From positions 1 to 64,000 of the forward strand of contig DIYO01000001.1 in NCBI GenBank assembly GCA_002427755.1: a stretch of 64,000 nucleotides of DNA, in the 5' to 3' direction. Made by a program: the position numbers and the translations under genes. This DNA comes from Roseivirga sp. UBA6052. Lineage in GTDB: Bacteria; Bacteroidota; Bacteroidia; Cytophagales; Cyclobacteriaceae. Below the pieces are notes generated by a model. It did no database searches and was not told the origin of the DNA. It saw nothing but the letters and a program-made list of their open reading frames with translations. This document shows positions 1 to 8,635 of the stretch, piece by piece. How positions within the stretch are numbered: the stretch's first letter is position 1; each line of letters starts with the position of its first letter.

Positions 1-1797
1 GACTATGCAACGGCAGATGCCACAGCAACCACAGCGGATAGCGATTATACCGCTGCGAGCGGTACATTGACTTTTGATGGTACAGATGGCGAGGTAGAGC
101 AAATTACAGTTAGCGTAACAGGTGATACCAAAGAAGAGGTAGATGAGACCTTTAGTGTTACAATAGCCCAAATTGGAGCGGGTGGTAAGAGCGTGTCTTT
201 TGCAAATAATGATAACCAAGCGATTGGAACGATTACCAATGAAGATGATAACACAGCACCGACAGGTTTTACGGTAACCTGGGATGAAGATCAGATCAGT
301 GCACCAGAGGCGAGTGCGGTAAGCTTTACTTTTGCAGGAGCAGAAGTAGGGACTACCTATAACTACACGATTACATCAAGTGGTGGTGGCACAACTGTAA
401 CGGGTACAGGTACAGTGGCTACGGCTACAGATAAGGTATCGGGAATTGATATCTCCGGCATGACGGATGGTACCTTAACCTTATCAGTGACCTTAACGGA
501 TAGCTTCAGCAATGTGAGTACACCACCGCAGACGGATCAGGCTACATTGGAGACCATAGCACCAACGGTAAGTACCATTACCAGAGATGAGGCGAGTCCA
601 ACGGTAGCTCAGCAGGTAGGCTTTACAGTAACCTTCTCAGAAGCAGTTAGCAATGTAGATGCTGCGGACTTTGAAGTACCACAAAGAGATGGCGTTACCG
701 GAGCGAGTGTAGTAAGTGTGACAGCACTGAGCACGAGTTCTTATACGGTAACAGTAGACAGAGGTACAGGAGAAGGCTTCTACGGTCTGAATGTGAAAGA
801 TGATGATAGCATAACAGACCCAGCGGGTAACCCATTAGGAGGAACAGGAGCTGATAACGGAAACTTTACTGGTCCGGAGTATCAGACCAACTCTACACCT
901 ACGGATATCACGTTGAGCAATGCGACAATCGATGAGAACAATCTGCAGCTAGATCCTATAGGAACCTTGACGACAACCGATGCTGATGCAACAGATACCT
1001 TTATCTATACGCTAGAGTCGGGAACTGGTGATGATGACAATGGATCGTTTATCATCATTGGAGATGAGTTGAGAGCGAATACAAACTTCGACTTTGAGAC
1101 TAAGAGCAGCTTCACGGTGCGCGTACAAACAGAGGATAATAAAGGTGGTACCTATCAGGAAGCCTTTGCGATTACGATCATTAATGTAAATGAGGTGGCC
1201 ACAGCAGTATTGCTTTCGAACAATGTGATTCAGGAAAGCGATAGTCAGGTGCCTGTGGGTATCCTATCAACAGATGGTGATCCTGATGCTGGCGAAACCT
1301 TTACCTATGAGGTAAACAATGATGCAGGAGGAGAGAATAACCTACTGTTTGTTGTAACCAATGGTAATGAGCTGGTGACTTCAGGAGCAACTGACTTTGA
1401 GACGGATACACAGTTAACAGTAGGTATAAGATCCACTGATTCCGGAGGTAATACCGTAGATCAAGTCTTTACCATCACGATTACCAACCTTGAAATTGAA
1501 CCGCTAAGGAATTTTGATAAGGATCAGGCAGATGCCAGAGTGAAAAACTTCTTTACACCGAACGGTGATGGAAGAAACGATGCCTGGGTAGTAGAAGACA
1601 TTCTGGATAATCCAATCAATGAGGTTAAGGTATATTCACAAGCTGGTAAGCTGATTTTCAGCCAGCGTAATTACGAGAACGATTGGGACGGAACGTTCAA
1701 TGGTGAGCCGATACCACCGGGCACCTACTATTATGAGATTAACATATACAACGGAGAGAGTATTATCAGAGGATTCCTAACCATTATCAGAAACTAA
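1..1797 (+). CDS. Secreted repeat adhesin with CHU_C C-terminal domain (5' partial)
   Basis: The reading frame is open from base 1, so this is the C-terminal ~598 residues of a longer protein. In order it shows the end of a Calx-beta-like repeat (residues ~1-80), Ig-like repeats (~95-300), two cadherin-like repeats with acidic calcium-binding-type patches (~300-500), and a C-terminal domain from ~514 with the motif FFTPNGDGRNDAW. That motif is the hallmark of the gliding-motility/CHU_C type B sorting domain, which directs substrates to the type IX secretion system. The likely role is a very large cell-surface adhesin. The stop codon lies 1 base before the ATG of the PorP/SprF-like gene, so the two are cotranscribed; a PorP/SprF partner beside a CHU_C substrate is a recurrent Bacteroidota arrangement. 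The N-terminal part and total length lie outside the window. Confidence 0.9.
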   Translation, partial: DYATADATATTADSDYTAASGTLTFDGTDGEVEQITVSVTGDTKEEVDETFSVTIAQIGAGGKSVSFANNDNQAIGTITNEDDNTAPTGFTVTWDEDQISAPEASAVSFTFAGAEVGTTYNYTITSSGGGTTVTGTGTVATATDKVSGIDISGMTDGTLTLSVTLTDSFSNVSTPPQTDQATLETIAPTVSTITRDEASPTVAQQVGFTVTFSEAVSNVDAADFEVPQRDGVTGASVVSVTALSTSSYTVTVDRGTGEGFYGLNVKDDDSITDPAGNPLGGTGADNGNFTGPEYQTNSTPTDITLSNATIDENNLQLDPIGTLTTTDADATDTFIYTLESGTGDDDNGSFIIIGDELRANTNFDFETKSSFTVRVQTEDNKGGTYQEAFAITIINVNEVATAVLLSNNVIQESDSQVPVGILSTDGDPDAGETFTYEVNNDAGGENNLLFVVTNGNELVTSGATDFETDTQLTVGIRSTDSGGNTVDQVFTITITNLEIEPLRNFDKDQADARVKNFFTPNGDGRNDAWVVEDILDNPINEVKVYSQAGKLIFSQRNYENDWDGTFNGEPIPPGTYYYEINIYNGESIIRGFLTIIRN

Positions 1798-1798
1798 G

Positions 1799-3517
1799 AT
1801 GAAAGCCATTAGAACAACTATAAAAACCATCTTTTGCCTTATCGCCTTGATGATAGTGGCAGGTGACTTGCAAGCACAACAAGTTCCTTTGTTTAATCAG
1901 TACTATAGAATGCCTTCATTGGCCTATACAAGTGCTACGGTCTTCAATGAGAGACCAAGGCTCTCGTTGGCCTATAGAGAGCAGTTCTCAGGTTTAGAAG
2001 GTGCTCCTACGGGAGTTGCACTAGCTTATTCTACCAACCTAGCTAGTAAGATGGGACTAGGCTTTAATGTAAGCTCTACCGAAGTAGGATTGATCAGACA
2101 ATTAAGAGTACAAGGAGGCTATGCTTATAAGCTATTGGATAAAGATCATCAGCTTTCGGTTGGTGCTTTGGTTGGCTTCTCTTCCTTTAGTATCAATGAT
2201 GAAGTAGTAAGCCCTGAAACCCAGAATGACCCAATTCTACTCAACCTATTGGGTAATAATGGTAGTGCTTTGAGTGTAGACTTTAGTTTAAGCTATCGCT
2301 ACAAAGACTTCCAATTGGATGTGGCTGCACCAACGATCATCAACGAGAGTTTATCTGATGATGAGTATGTGCAGATCAATGAGGATAACATACCTGACTA
2401 TATGGTAGGAGGTCAGTACAGCTTCTTACTAAATGTAGAAAAGCAGATCTATGTAACGCCAAATGTTACTTGGAGATACAGAGATGTACTAGGCAGTGAA
2501 TTTGATGTGTTAGCTAGAATTGATTACAACAATAAGTTCTCTGCTTTTGGAGGCTACAGAGGTAACTATGGTGCTACCTTCGGAGCAGGTGTTTTTATCA
2601 ACAAGAGCTTAGAGTTTACCTATAACTACGACTTTGGAGATCCACAGATTCCATTCTTAAGTGATGGATTTAGTGAGTTTGGTTTGCACCTAACTATGAA
2701 AACCGCTGACGAGCGTAAGGTGAACAAGTACAGCGAAGGAGAAGCGGTTTACAACCGTGTGATAGATGAGAATATCTATGATCCTTCCATCTTGAATCCA
2801 AAGGACAAGGAAGCGCTAAAGGACTATCTATACTCTCTAGAGTTCGAAGGAAACAAGAAGGAGAGAAGAGCCAATGCTGAGCTACGGTATGAAGAACTAT
2901 TTGCTCGCTTAAAGGCTCAGGAGGTAGCCAGATTAGAAGCGATAGCACAAGCGAGAAGAAAAGCAGAGCAAGACTCGATCAACGCAGTAAATGCAGAACG
3001 TGAAAGATTAGAAAGAGAGCGTTTGGCTGAAGAAGCAAGACTAGCTGAAGCGAAGAGATTAGAAGAAGAACGTCTGGCTAAAGAAGCAGCAGCTAAAGCA
3101 GCAGAAGACAACAAGTACACTAAGGCTACCAATGCAGCCATAGAGAAAATGTCTGAAGCACAGAAAGCTAGAGTAAGAGCAGTGAATAGACTAGTGACTC
3201 CGGATAGGCTGACAGAGATTGGTGTGTCAGGAGATCCTGATAGTCCGGCCTCTATCGATAGGGAAGCTTACATCATAGTAGTGGCATCATACAATCTAGA
3301 TAGCAAGTACAGTAGAATCTTCTTGAACTCCATCTTAGATGAGTATGATGATGCGAGAATCTTTGCCAGTAGAAAACGTAAGCTAGACTATGTATACATA
3401 GGTGCTTCAAGTGACTACAATGCAGTGATCGCCCGCATGAGAAAGATCAGACAAGACACCCGATTCAAAGACTCATGGGTACATATTGTCAGACTCAGTG
3501 AGATGAAATTGAATTAA
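1799..3517 (+). CDS. PorP/SprF-family outer-membrane protein with coiled coil and SPOR-like tail
   Basis: The 572-residue protein has a signal peptide (residues 1 to about 26, ending LQAQ) and a PorP/SprF-type beta-barrel domain at about 27-300, which begins with the typical VPLFNQYYRMPSLAY segment. After this come a charged Ala/Glu/Arg-rich coiled coil at about 363-437 and a C-terminal domain at about 489-572 (starts EAYIIVVASYN) whose alternating pattern resembles a SPOR or peptidoglycan-associated domain. Ordinary PorP/SprF proteins are about 300-350 residues, so the C-terminal 270 residues are an addition. PorP/SprF proteins act with type IX secretion to anchor or export CHU_C substrates. 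The gene lies directly behind such a substrate. The SPOR assignment is inferred from pattern only. Confidence 0.85.
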   Translation: MKAIRTTIKTIFCLIALMIVAGDLQAQQVPLFNQYYRMPSLAYTSATVFNERPRLSLAYREQFSGLEGAPTGVALAYSTNLASKMGLGFNVSSTEVGLIRQLRVQGGYAYKLLDKDHQLSVGALVGFSSFSINDEVVSPETQNDPILLNLLGNNGSALSVDFSLSYRYKDFQLDVAAPTIINESLSDDEYVQINEDNIPDYMVGGQYSFLLNVEKQIYVTPNVTWRYRDVLGSEFDVLARIDYNNKFSAFGGYRGNYGATFGAGVFINKSLEFTYNYDFGDPQIPFLSDGFSEFGLHLTMKTADERKVNKYSEGEAVYNRVIDENIYDPSILNPKDKEALKDYLYSLEFEGNKKERRANAELRYEELFARLKAQEVARLEAIAQARRKAEQDSINAVNAERERLERERLAEEARLAEAKRLEEERLAKEAAAKAAEDNKYTKATNAAIEKMSEAQKARVRAVNRLVTPDRLTEIGVSGDPDSPASIDREAYIIVVASYNLDSKYSRIFLNSILDEYDDARIFASRKRKLDYVYIGASSDYNAVIARMRKIRQDTRFKDSWVHIVRLSEMKLN

Positions 3518-3576
3518 GATACGTACCACTTTGGTTATCATCAAGAGTTGATATACTAGAGTGTTTTTGGTTGAAC

Positions 3577-3599
3577 GAGCCACTCGGACGGAGTGGCTC
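3577..3599 (+). terminator. Hairpin after the adhesin/PorP operon
   Basis: A 9-bp perfect stem (GAGCCACTC with GAGTGGCTC) with a 5-base loop lies 60 bases after the PorP-like stop. It is followed by an A/T-rich tract without a clean T run, so it is a probable but not classical intrinsic terminator. Confidence 0.6.
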
Positions 3600-3624
3600 T
3601 ATATTAAAAAGTCTACTCATTGAT

Positions 3625-3849
3625 ATGAAGTATTGTTATGCAAAGTCAGGAAAATTAGTCGGCTTCTTTTTGAGTAAAGACGGTTTGATAGCAAGGATAT
3701 TCGATGAAGGATTCATTGGTTATTGTAAGTACGATAAGCTTTTTAACATGGAAGGAGAAGTTATAGGTTGGATAGAAGAAAACAACGTTTATGATACTGA
3801 AGGAAAGTTGATGTATTTCTTCAGAGATTTTGGTTCTCTAAAGAATTAA
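3625..3849 (+). CDS. Small beta-repeat protein, possible 4-fold beta flower domain
   Basis: The ATG at 3625 gives 74 residues. A longer reading from a TTG at 3571 would begin just before the upstream hairpin and translate through all of it, so it is disfavoured. The protein consists of short repeats of the form SGKLVGFF, EGFIGYCKYDKLF, EGEVIGWIEENNVYD and EGKLMYFF. This alternation of gly-x-hydrophobic strands resembles the 4-fold beta flower family, small proteins of unknown function. There is no signal peptide or membrane segment. The gene stands alone between two hairpins of similar layout in an AT-rich stretch. The family assignment is made by eye; the function is unknown. Confidence 0.6.
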   Translation: MKYCYAKSGKLVGFFLSKDGLIARIFDEGFIGYCKYDKLFNMEGEVIGWIEENNVYDTEGKLMYFFRDFGSLKN

Positions 3850-3917
3850 AAATAAAGGTCTCATATATAGCTATACAGGCATTGTCTTTCCAAGATGCTT
3901 GTTAGTTTCGGTTGAGT

Positions 3918-3940
3918 GGCCACCCTAATATGGGGTGGCT
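3918..3940 (+). terminator. Hairpin terminator after small beta-repeat gene
   Basis: An 8-bp stem (GGCCACCC with GGGTGGCT, one G-T pair) has a 7-base loop and is followed by AATCTTTAAATTT. It lies 70 bases after the small ORF. The rest of the interval 3850-4128 is AT-rich and shows no gene that I can support. Confidence 0.55.
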
Positions 3941-4128
3941 AATCTTTAAATTTCGATAGATTCACTAATAGATTGATGCATTTTGTAATTGCATATACCT
4001 TTTCTTCAATAATTAGATTTCAATGGATATAATCGAGTTTATAAAGCCGGCTACATACTATCTACCGATTGGTTTAACAATACAGTAAGAAGACTTCATA
4101 TATAAGGATTTAATGAAAGAATTGTGAA

Positions 4129-5522
4129 GTGAAAAAAATGATGTTCATTCTTGTTTTTGTATCAACTGCTATTAGTTGTTTAGCCCAAAAGAATTATCCT
4201 CTCTTACAGCTAGAATTAGAAAATCCCAATAATAGGATAATAGATTCTATACAAATCAGAAATCATCCTCTCTTGCCTTCATCGACTGATAAGAGGTTTC
4301 TGCTGAAAAAGCACAAGAGAATTCATTTTGAATTAGTCAATGAAACGATAATCTATTTAGAGGGGGGTATTACTGAAAAGTTGTTTTTGGAAGTCAATAA
4401 TAAATCAAAAATTACATTTTTAACGAATAAACAAGGTTTTGATTCTTTAGTTTTTAGCAATGATCTTCTCTATAAAAAGAGACTTATCCAGTATTTGGAG
4501 TTTATAGAAATAGATCATTGGAAAGAGGTTCGAGAGGCAGGACGTTATGAGGGTAACACGGATTTTTTAAATGCGACTGAAGACCTCTATATCAAGCAAA
4601 CGAACCATGTATTAGAACAAAATATGTCCGATGCCTTCAGAGAATATCTGACTCTATATATAACAGCAATTAAAATAGAGTACCTTTTAAAAAAGCCTAC
4701 ACTGTCCACTACAAATGAGTATCAAGAGTGTATAAGAGCTTTTGATGAATTAGTTAATCGAAGACCTAAGCTATTTCTGCAGGACAAGAGAATCTGCAAA
4801 TTGGCTTATCATCTTTTGCTAAATCATATTGAGACTAAAATTGATCGACCATATGAACACTTTTGGTATAATGATATCGATGAGATTGTGAAAATATTGA
4901 ACGGCCTAAATAATAGAGCATTATTTAATGAAGAATCTCAAGAAATGATATATCCTAATATCATTTTCGATGTCCTGTACAAGAGTTCTATTGACCATGC
5001 TTTCAGGCTTTTTGAAAATTATCGAAACTCTTTTCCTAGAAGTAGTTCTATTGATTTCCTAAGTAGGGAATTAGAATCCTACAGCGAATTAAGACAAGGA
5101 GGCAAAATGCCTATGCCGAATTTAGGGGCATAGATGGCGACCAGGTTTCGTTCTCTGATTTCAAAAACAAAGTCGTTTTCATCGATTTTTGGGCTACATG
5201 GTGTAGACCTTGTCTACGTGAGATGCCTGATTCTGGTAAGTTACGCAAAGAGTTCGCAAAAGATAATATACTATGGTTGAATGTTTCAGTTGATAAAGAA
5301 AGACATAAGGACAAGTGGTTAAGATATATTAAAGGTTATAAAATGACTGATGCTGTTAATGTTATCCTTCAATCAAATGACCGGATAAATGATTATTTGA
5401 AGGTAACAAGGATCCCAAGATATATGATTATTGATAAAGGAGGTATCATTTTTAATGGTCAAGCACCACGTCCATCGACAAGAGAGATTAGAAGCCAACT
5501 AAGGTATGTTCTAAATAAATGA
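4129..5522 (+). pseudogene. TlpA-like thiol-disulfide protein, frameshifted
   Basis: Two reading frames together make one protein of about 464 residues. The first (4129-5133, GTG start; ATG at 4138 is an alternative) has a signal peptide or possible lipobox (VSTAISCLAQ) and a helical N-terminal domain as in periplasmic TlpA-like reductases. The second frame, readable from about 5106, carries the thioredoxin domain: DFKNKVVFIDFWATWCRPC with the CxxC pair, then a cis-Pro segment TRIPRYMII, ending at 5522. The break lies at the A run near 5104-5107. Adding one A would read GGKNAYAEFRG and join the frames exactly. It could be a true inactivating mutation or a homopolymer sequencing error. Such proteins act in periplasmic thiol redox or cytochrome maturation. 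Confidence 0.75.
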
Positions 5523-5531
5523 TTAACATAA

Positions 5532-6047
5532 CTAGAACAACTTGCCTATTGAAACTCCAAACCATGGTTGAGTAACATCTCTATTATTAGTAATTAAGGG
5601 TGTTATGTTGGCCTTCCACAACCAGCTATCTCCAAAATGCTTTCGATAACCAACAGAGAAGAAAAGGTTATGCAGGTTACTATCTTTAGAAGAAAAATCA
5701 CCTCGAAACAGGTCATCCGCATTAGAATCTGCCCATGTATATCCTGTTCCAATCTCAATAAAGCTTTCCTCAGACAAATTCTTAATGTATTGAATGGAAA
5801 GAGGGAAAGTTAAATAAAAGAGGTTCTCTGAGTAGGCACCTATTCCAGCCCTTATGCTTACTTCTGGAATTCTGGTGAACCGTCTTTCAAAGTTTATTGA
5901 ACCATAAAGGCCATTGCCAAGCGCTTCGATATAGAAAAGATTGTTGGGAATTGAAGATTCATTCTTCAAATATTGCGAAAAGCTTTCAGTCTGTATTAAA
6001 ACAACAAAAGCAAAGGTTAAAACAATTCTTGTACTCATGATTTTCAT
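5532..6047 (-). CDS. Putative outer-membrane beta-barrel protein
   Basis: 171 residues with a signal peptide (MSTRIVLTFAFVVLIQ... cleaved near SFSQ) and alternating amphipathic strands such as NLFYIEALGNGLYGSINFERRF and SFIEIGTGYTW, ending in a C-terminal Phe (GVSIGKLF), as is usual for outer-membrane barrels. The size suits an eight-stranded barrel. No specific family or ligand is recognised. It is transcribed towards the frameshifted TlpA-like gene with only 9 bases between the stops, so the two may share transcript ends. Confidence 0.6.
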   Translation of the reverse strand: MKIMSTRIVLTFAFVVLIQTESFSQYLKNESSIPNNLFYIEALGNGLYGSINFERRFTRIPEVSIRAGIGAYSENLFYLTFPLSIQYIKNLSEESFIEIGTGYTWADSNADDLFRGDFSSKDSNLHNLFFSVGYRKHFGDSWLWKANITPLITNNRDVTQPWFGVSIGKLF

Positions 6048-6260
6048 AAGTGATAGTCACCAATTTTCGCGCCACTTTTTAATTTAAAATGTCTAATCAA
6101 TTGAATAGTTTTTGAAAAAGTAATCTTCATTCTTAAACGTAAGAATTTGAAAGTTCTTTCCGCAGTATCCATAACTTGCTATGCATCAATATTCCAAGTT
6201 GAACGATTTTTTCAAACAATAGAATAGTTCTTAGTTAAAGCAAGGATCAAAATACTTTGC

Positions 6261-6941
6261 TCAAGACTCAAGAGACATGAAAGTCTCCATTCCAGTTGAA
6301 GCCTTGTCTTCTATAAAAATGATATCTGAATCGAATGAACCTGCTGGTCTATTGGGGTCAATAATGTACTTAGGAATTTTAGCAGGGCAGTAGTTGATTA
6401 GTCCTGCAGCAGGGTAAACTTGAAGGGAGGTACCTACAACTAGGAAGATATCAGCTTTGCTGGTAAGCTCTATGGCCATATCCATCATCGGTACTGCTTC
6501 ACCAAACCAGACAATATTGGGTCTCAGTTGGCTTCCTAATTCACACAAATCACCTAACTCAAGTTTCCAATCATCCATTTCATAAATCAGATTTTCATCT
6601 TGAGTAGATCGAGATTGAAAAAGTTGACCATGTAAATGATGCACATTTGAACTACCGGCTTTTTCATGAAGATTATCTACGTTTTGTGTAATGATATCTA
6701 CTTGATACTTGTCTTCCAGCTGCGCGAGAATAGTATGCGCTTTATTCGGTAAGGCTGTGTGAGCTTGCTTTCTTCTCTGATTATAAAATTCTAATACAAG
6801 TTCCGGATTCTTATACCAGCCTTGTGGCGATGCAACTTCCATTACATCATGTCCTTCCCAGAGGCCATTAGAATCTCGAAAGGTTTTAAGACCGCTTTCA
6901 GCACTAATGCCAGCACCTGTCAACACCACTAGTTTTTTCAT
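6261..6941 (-). CDS. cobB: Sir2-family NAD-dependent protein deacylase
   Basis: 226 residues, a typical size for bacterial class III sirtuins. The NAD-binding GAGISAESG is at 10-17, TQNVDN at 85-90, the catalytic His at 104 (HLHG), and WFGEAVP downstream. Tyr53 and Arg56 (YNQR) match the Y-x-x-R pocket that in SIRT5-like enzymes favours succinyl/malonyl-lysine over acetyl-lysine. Unusually, the four structural zinc cysteines are not present: after His104 the only Cys is residue 133, and the first CxxC is replaced by Ser-Arg-Ser. Loss of the zinc ribbon is seen in some sirtuins, so activity is still plausible. It removes acyl groups from lysines, consuming NAD. A GC-rich hairpin sits just upstream of its start. 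Confidence 0.9.
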   Translation of the reverse strand: MKKLVVLTGAGISAESGLKTFRDSNGLWEGHDVMEVASPQGWYKNPELVLEFYNQRRKQAHTALPNKAHTILAQLEDKYQVDIITQNVDNLHEKAGSSNVHHLHGQLFQSRSTQDENLIYEMDDWKLELGDLCELGSQLRPNIVWFGEAVPMMDMAIELTSKADIFLVVGTSLQVYPAAGLINYCPAKIPKYIIDPNRPAGSFDSDIIFIEDKASTGMETFMSLES

Positions 6942-6955
6942 TTTACCCCCTCTGA

Positions 6956-6976
6956 CTCCCCCTAAAGTAGGGGGAG
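6956..6976. repeat. REP-like GC-rich hairpin (CTCCCCCT...AGGGGGAG)
   Basis: A perfect 8-bp inverted repeat with a 5-base loop (AAAGT), flanked by another CCCCCT block at about 6946. It is strikingly GC-rich for its surroundings. Similar CCCCCT/AGGGGG palindromes are dispersed in many Bacteroidota genomes as REP-like elements. It lies 15 bases upstream of the sirtuin start codon, so it would form in that gene's leader RNA. Confidence 0.5.
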
Positions 6977-7053
6977 AGTTTAACTCTAATGCTAAAGATA
7001 AATTATCTAAACTAAATCAGTTATAGGATTATAAGAGGGATCGTTGTAGTGCT

Positions 7054-7596
7054 TTAGCCAATCTTCAGTTCCTCTTTGTTCGTGTCTAATACGTTGATAA
7101 TGAATTGGATATGTTCTGTTAAGTCTACACCTAGATGATCTACACCTGCTTGAATCTCGTCTCTTTCTACCTTAGCTGCAAAGCCTTTGGTCTTCAGTTT
7201 TTTCTTTACTGATTTTGGTGTCATCCCTACAATGCCTCCAGGCCTAACATGGCAACAGGCAATGATAAATCCCGTCAATTCATCACAGGCTAAAAGTGCC
7301 TTATCCAAGTTGTTTGTGTAGGGCACATTCCACTTGGTATAATGAGCGGAAATAGCGTGAGCGATCTTTTCTTCGCCTTTTTCTCTAAGCATAGCCACTA
7401 TTCTATTCGGGTGCTCTTCAGGATATGCCTCATAATCAGCATCGTGCAGCATGCCTGTAATCGCGTATTCTTCGGCATCTTCTCCCAAATGTTTGCCATA
7501 TGCCTCCATCACTAGTTCAACACTGCGTGCATGTCTTAATAGGCTATCGCCTTTGGTCATTGCCGTTAATATATCCTTAGCTTCTTCTCTTGTCAT
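7054..7596 (-). CDS. HD domain-containing protein (putative phosphohydrolase)
   Basis: 180 residues. The HD-superfamily metal ligands are visible: His in LLRHARSVE (~22), the HD pair in GMLHDADYE (~51-52), then AHAISAHYTKW and a later Asp in LACDELTG. This single-domain HD family hydrolyses phosphate esters or nucleotides, but the substrate cannot be told. The start overlaps the stop of the upstream alpha/beta hydrolase by 4 bases (ATGA), so the pair is very likely translationally coupled. No signal peptide is present, so the protein is cytoplasmic while its partner is exported. Confidence 0.85.
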   Translation of the reverse strand: MTREEAKDILTAMTKGDSLLRHARSVELVMEAYGKHLGEDAEEYAITGMLHDADYEAYPEEHPNRIVAMLREKGEEKIAHAISAHYTKWNVPYTNNLDKALLACDELTGFIIACCHVRPGGIVGMTPKSVKKKLKTKGFAAKVERDEIQAGVDHLGVDLTEHIQFIINVLDTNKEELKIG

Positions 7597-8561
7597 TTGA
7601 CAACGTGTTTTTTCATAAAAGAAATAAATCCCTGTTCGAATTTGGGATGAAGGGGAAGGTCAGGGTTTTTATAAGTAGCCATGTTCTCTGCCTGGTTAGC
7701 TGAAGATTCTTTTAAAACATGATTCATGCCTTCTATTATGAGCAACTCAGACTTCTCATTGGAGATTTGTAGTCTCTGTGCATCTTCCACACTCACTTGT
7801 AAATCTGTAGATCCATTGACAATTAAAACCGGAATATCAATCATATGGATTTCTTCCAATGGATTATACTTCATCCAAGAACACATAAAGGGCTGAATAC
7901 TAGCTCTAAATAAGCTTTGAAAGTAGGGTGGAATACTTTCGACTTTTTCGCCTGCCTTAATTTTATCCATGATATCATCAGCCTCTTTCAATATGGACTC
8001 AGGATTCATGGGGTTTGATCTCAACTGTCTTTTTAGCGTTTCGTCTATGGTTAGCGAAGGACCTGCTAGGGAAACAAAGGCGTCTACCTTTCTTTCATTA
8101 GACAACCTCATGCCTATTAAGGAACCTTGAGAGTGACCAATCACAATAAACCTTTTGAATTGCTTTTGGTCTTGAAGGAAATCTAGCCATGCCATGGCAT
8201 CACTAATGAAATCGTCAAATACTAGGTTAGCCTCAGCTGTTGCTGCATCGGTACTGAGTCCCATTCCTCGTTTATCGAAGCGTAGACTGGCGATGCCTAA
8301 TTCTGCTAGGGATTCTGCCAGCATTTTGAGCGAATTATTCTTACCCCCAAGTACCATGGAGTTGCCGTCCTTGTCAGTTGGTCCAGAACCTTGAATGATT
8401 AGCGCAACAGCACCTTTTTTAAAGCCCACGGGCTTCATTAACATACCACCCAGCTTACCTGCTTTTACTTGAGTATAGACAGAGTCATCAATAGGTTTTT
8501 GTGCTCTCAATAGGGGAGAGCTGAGAAAAAGTACGATCAGAAAAAAAGTGAATCGTTTCAT
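7593..8561 (-). CDS. Secreted alpha/beta hydrolase
   Basis: 322 residues with a signal peptide (MKRFTFFLIVLFLSSPLLRAQ). The alpha/beta hydrolase core includes an oxyanion-type loop IIQGSGPTDKDGN (~55-67), a Ser nucleophile elbow GHSQG with Ser144, a likely acid Asp in VNGSTDLQVS, and a C-terminal His in EGMNHVLKES. The family includes periplasmic esterases and peptidase-like proteins of COG1073 type; the substrate is unknown. It is the first gene of a two-gene unit with the HD protein, with a 4-base overlap. Confidence 0.88.
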   Translation of the reverse strand: MKRFTFFLIVLFLSSPLLRAQKPIDDSVYTQVKAGKLGGMLMKPVGFKKGAVALIIQGSGPTDKDGNSMVLGGKNNSLKMLAESLAELGIASLRFDKRGMGLSTDAATAEANLVFDDFISDAMAWLDFLQDQKQFKRFIVIGHSQGSLIGMRLSNERKVDAFVSLAGPSLTIDETLKRQLRSNPMNPESILKEADDIMDKIKAGEKVESIPPYFQSLFRASIQPFMCSWMKYNPLEEIHMIDIPVLIVNGSTDLQVSVEDAQRLQISNEKSELLIIEGMNHVLKESSANQAENMATYKNPDLPLHPKFEQGFISFMKKHVVK

Positions 8562-8635
8562 AGCTATGCATCAATCTAGTTAAAACCAATGCTAAATCCG
8601 AAACAATTCGTATGCCTGAAGCGAAAGTATGTTAA

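Noticed and set aside
1..1500. Repetitive segments in the adhesin as a CRISPR-like or tandem DNA repeat
   Set aside because: The similarity is at protein level (Ig and cadherin-like repeats); no regular DNA repeat with spacers is present.
5098..5122. Programmed -1 frameshift in the TlpA-like gene
   Set aside because: The site reads GGC-AAA-ATG with only four A and no good X-XXY-YYZ heptamer or strong downstream hairpin, so mutation or sequencing error is simpler.
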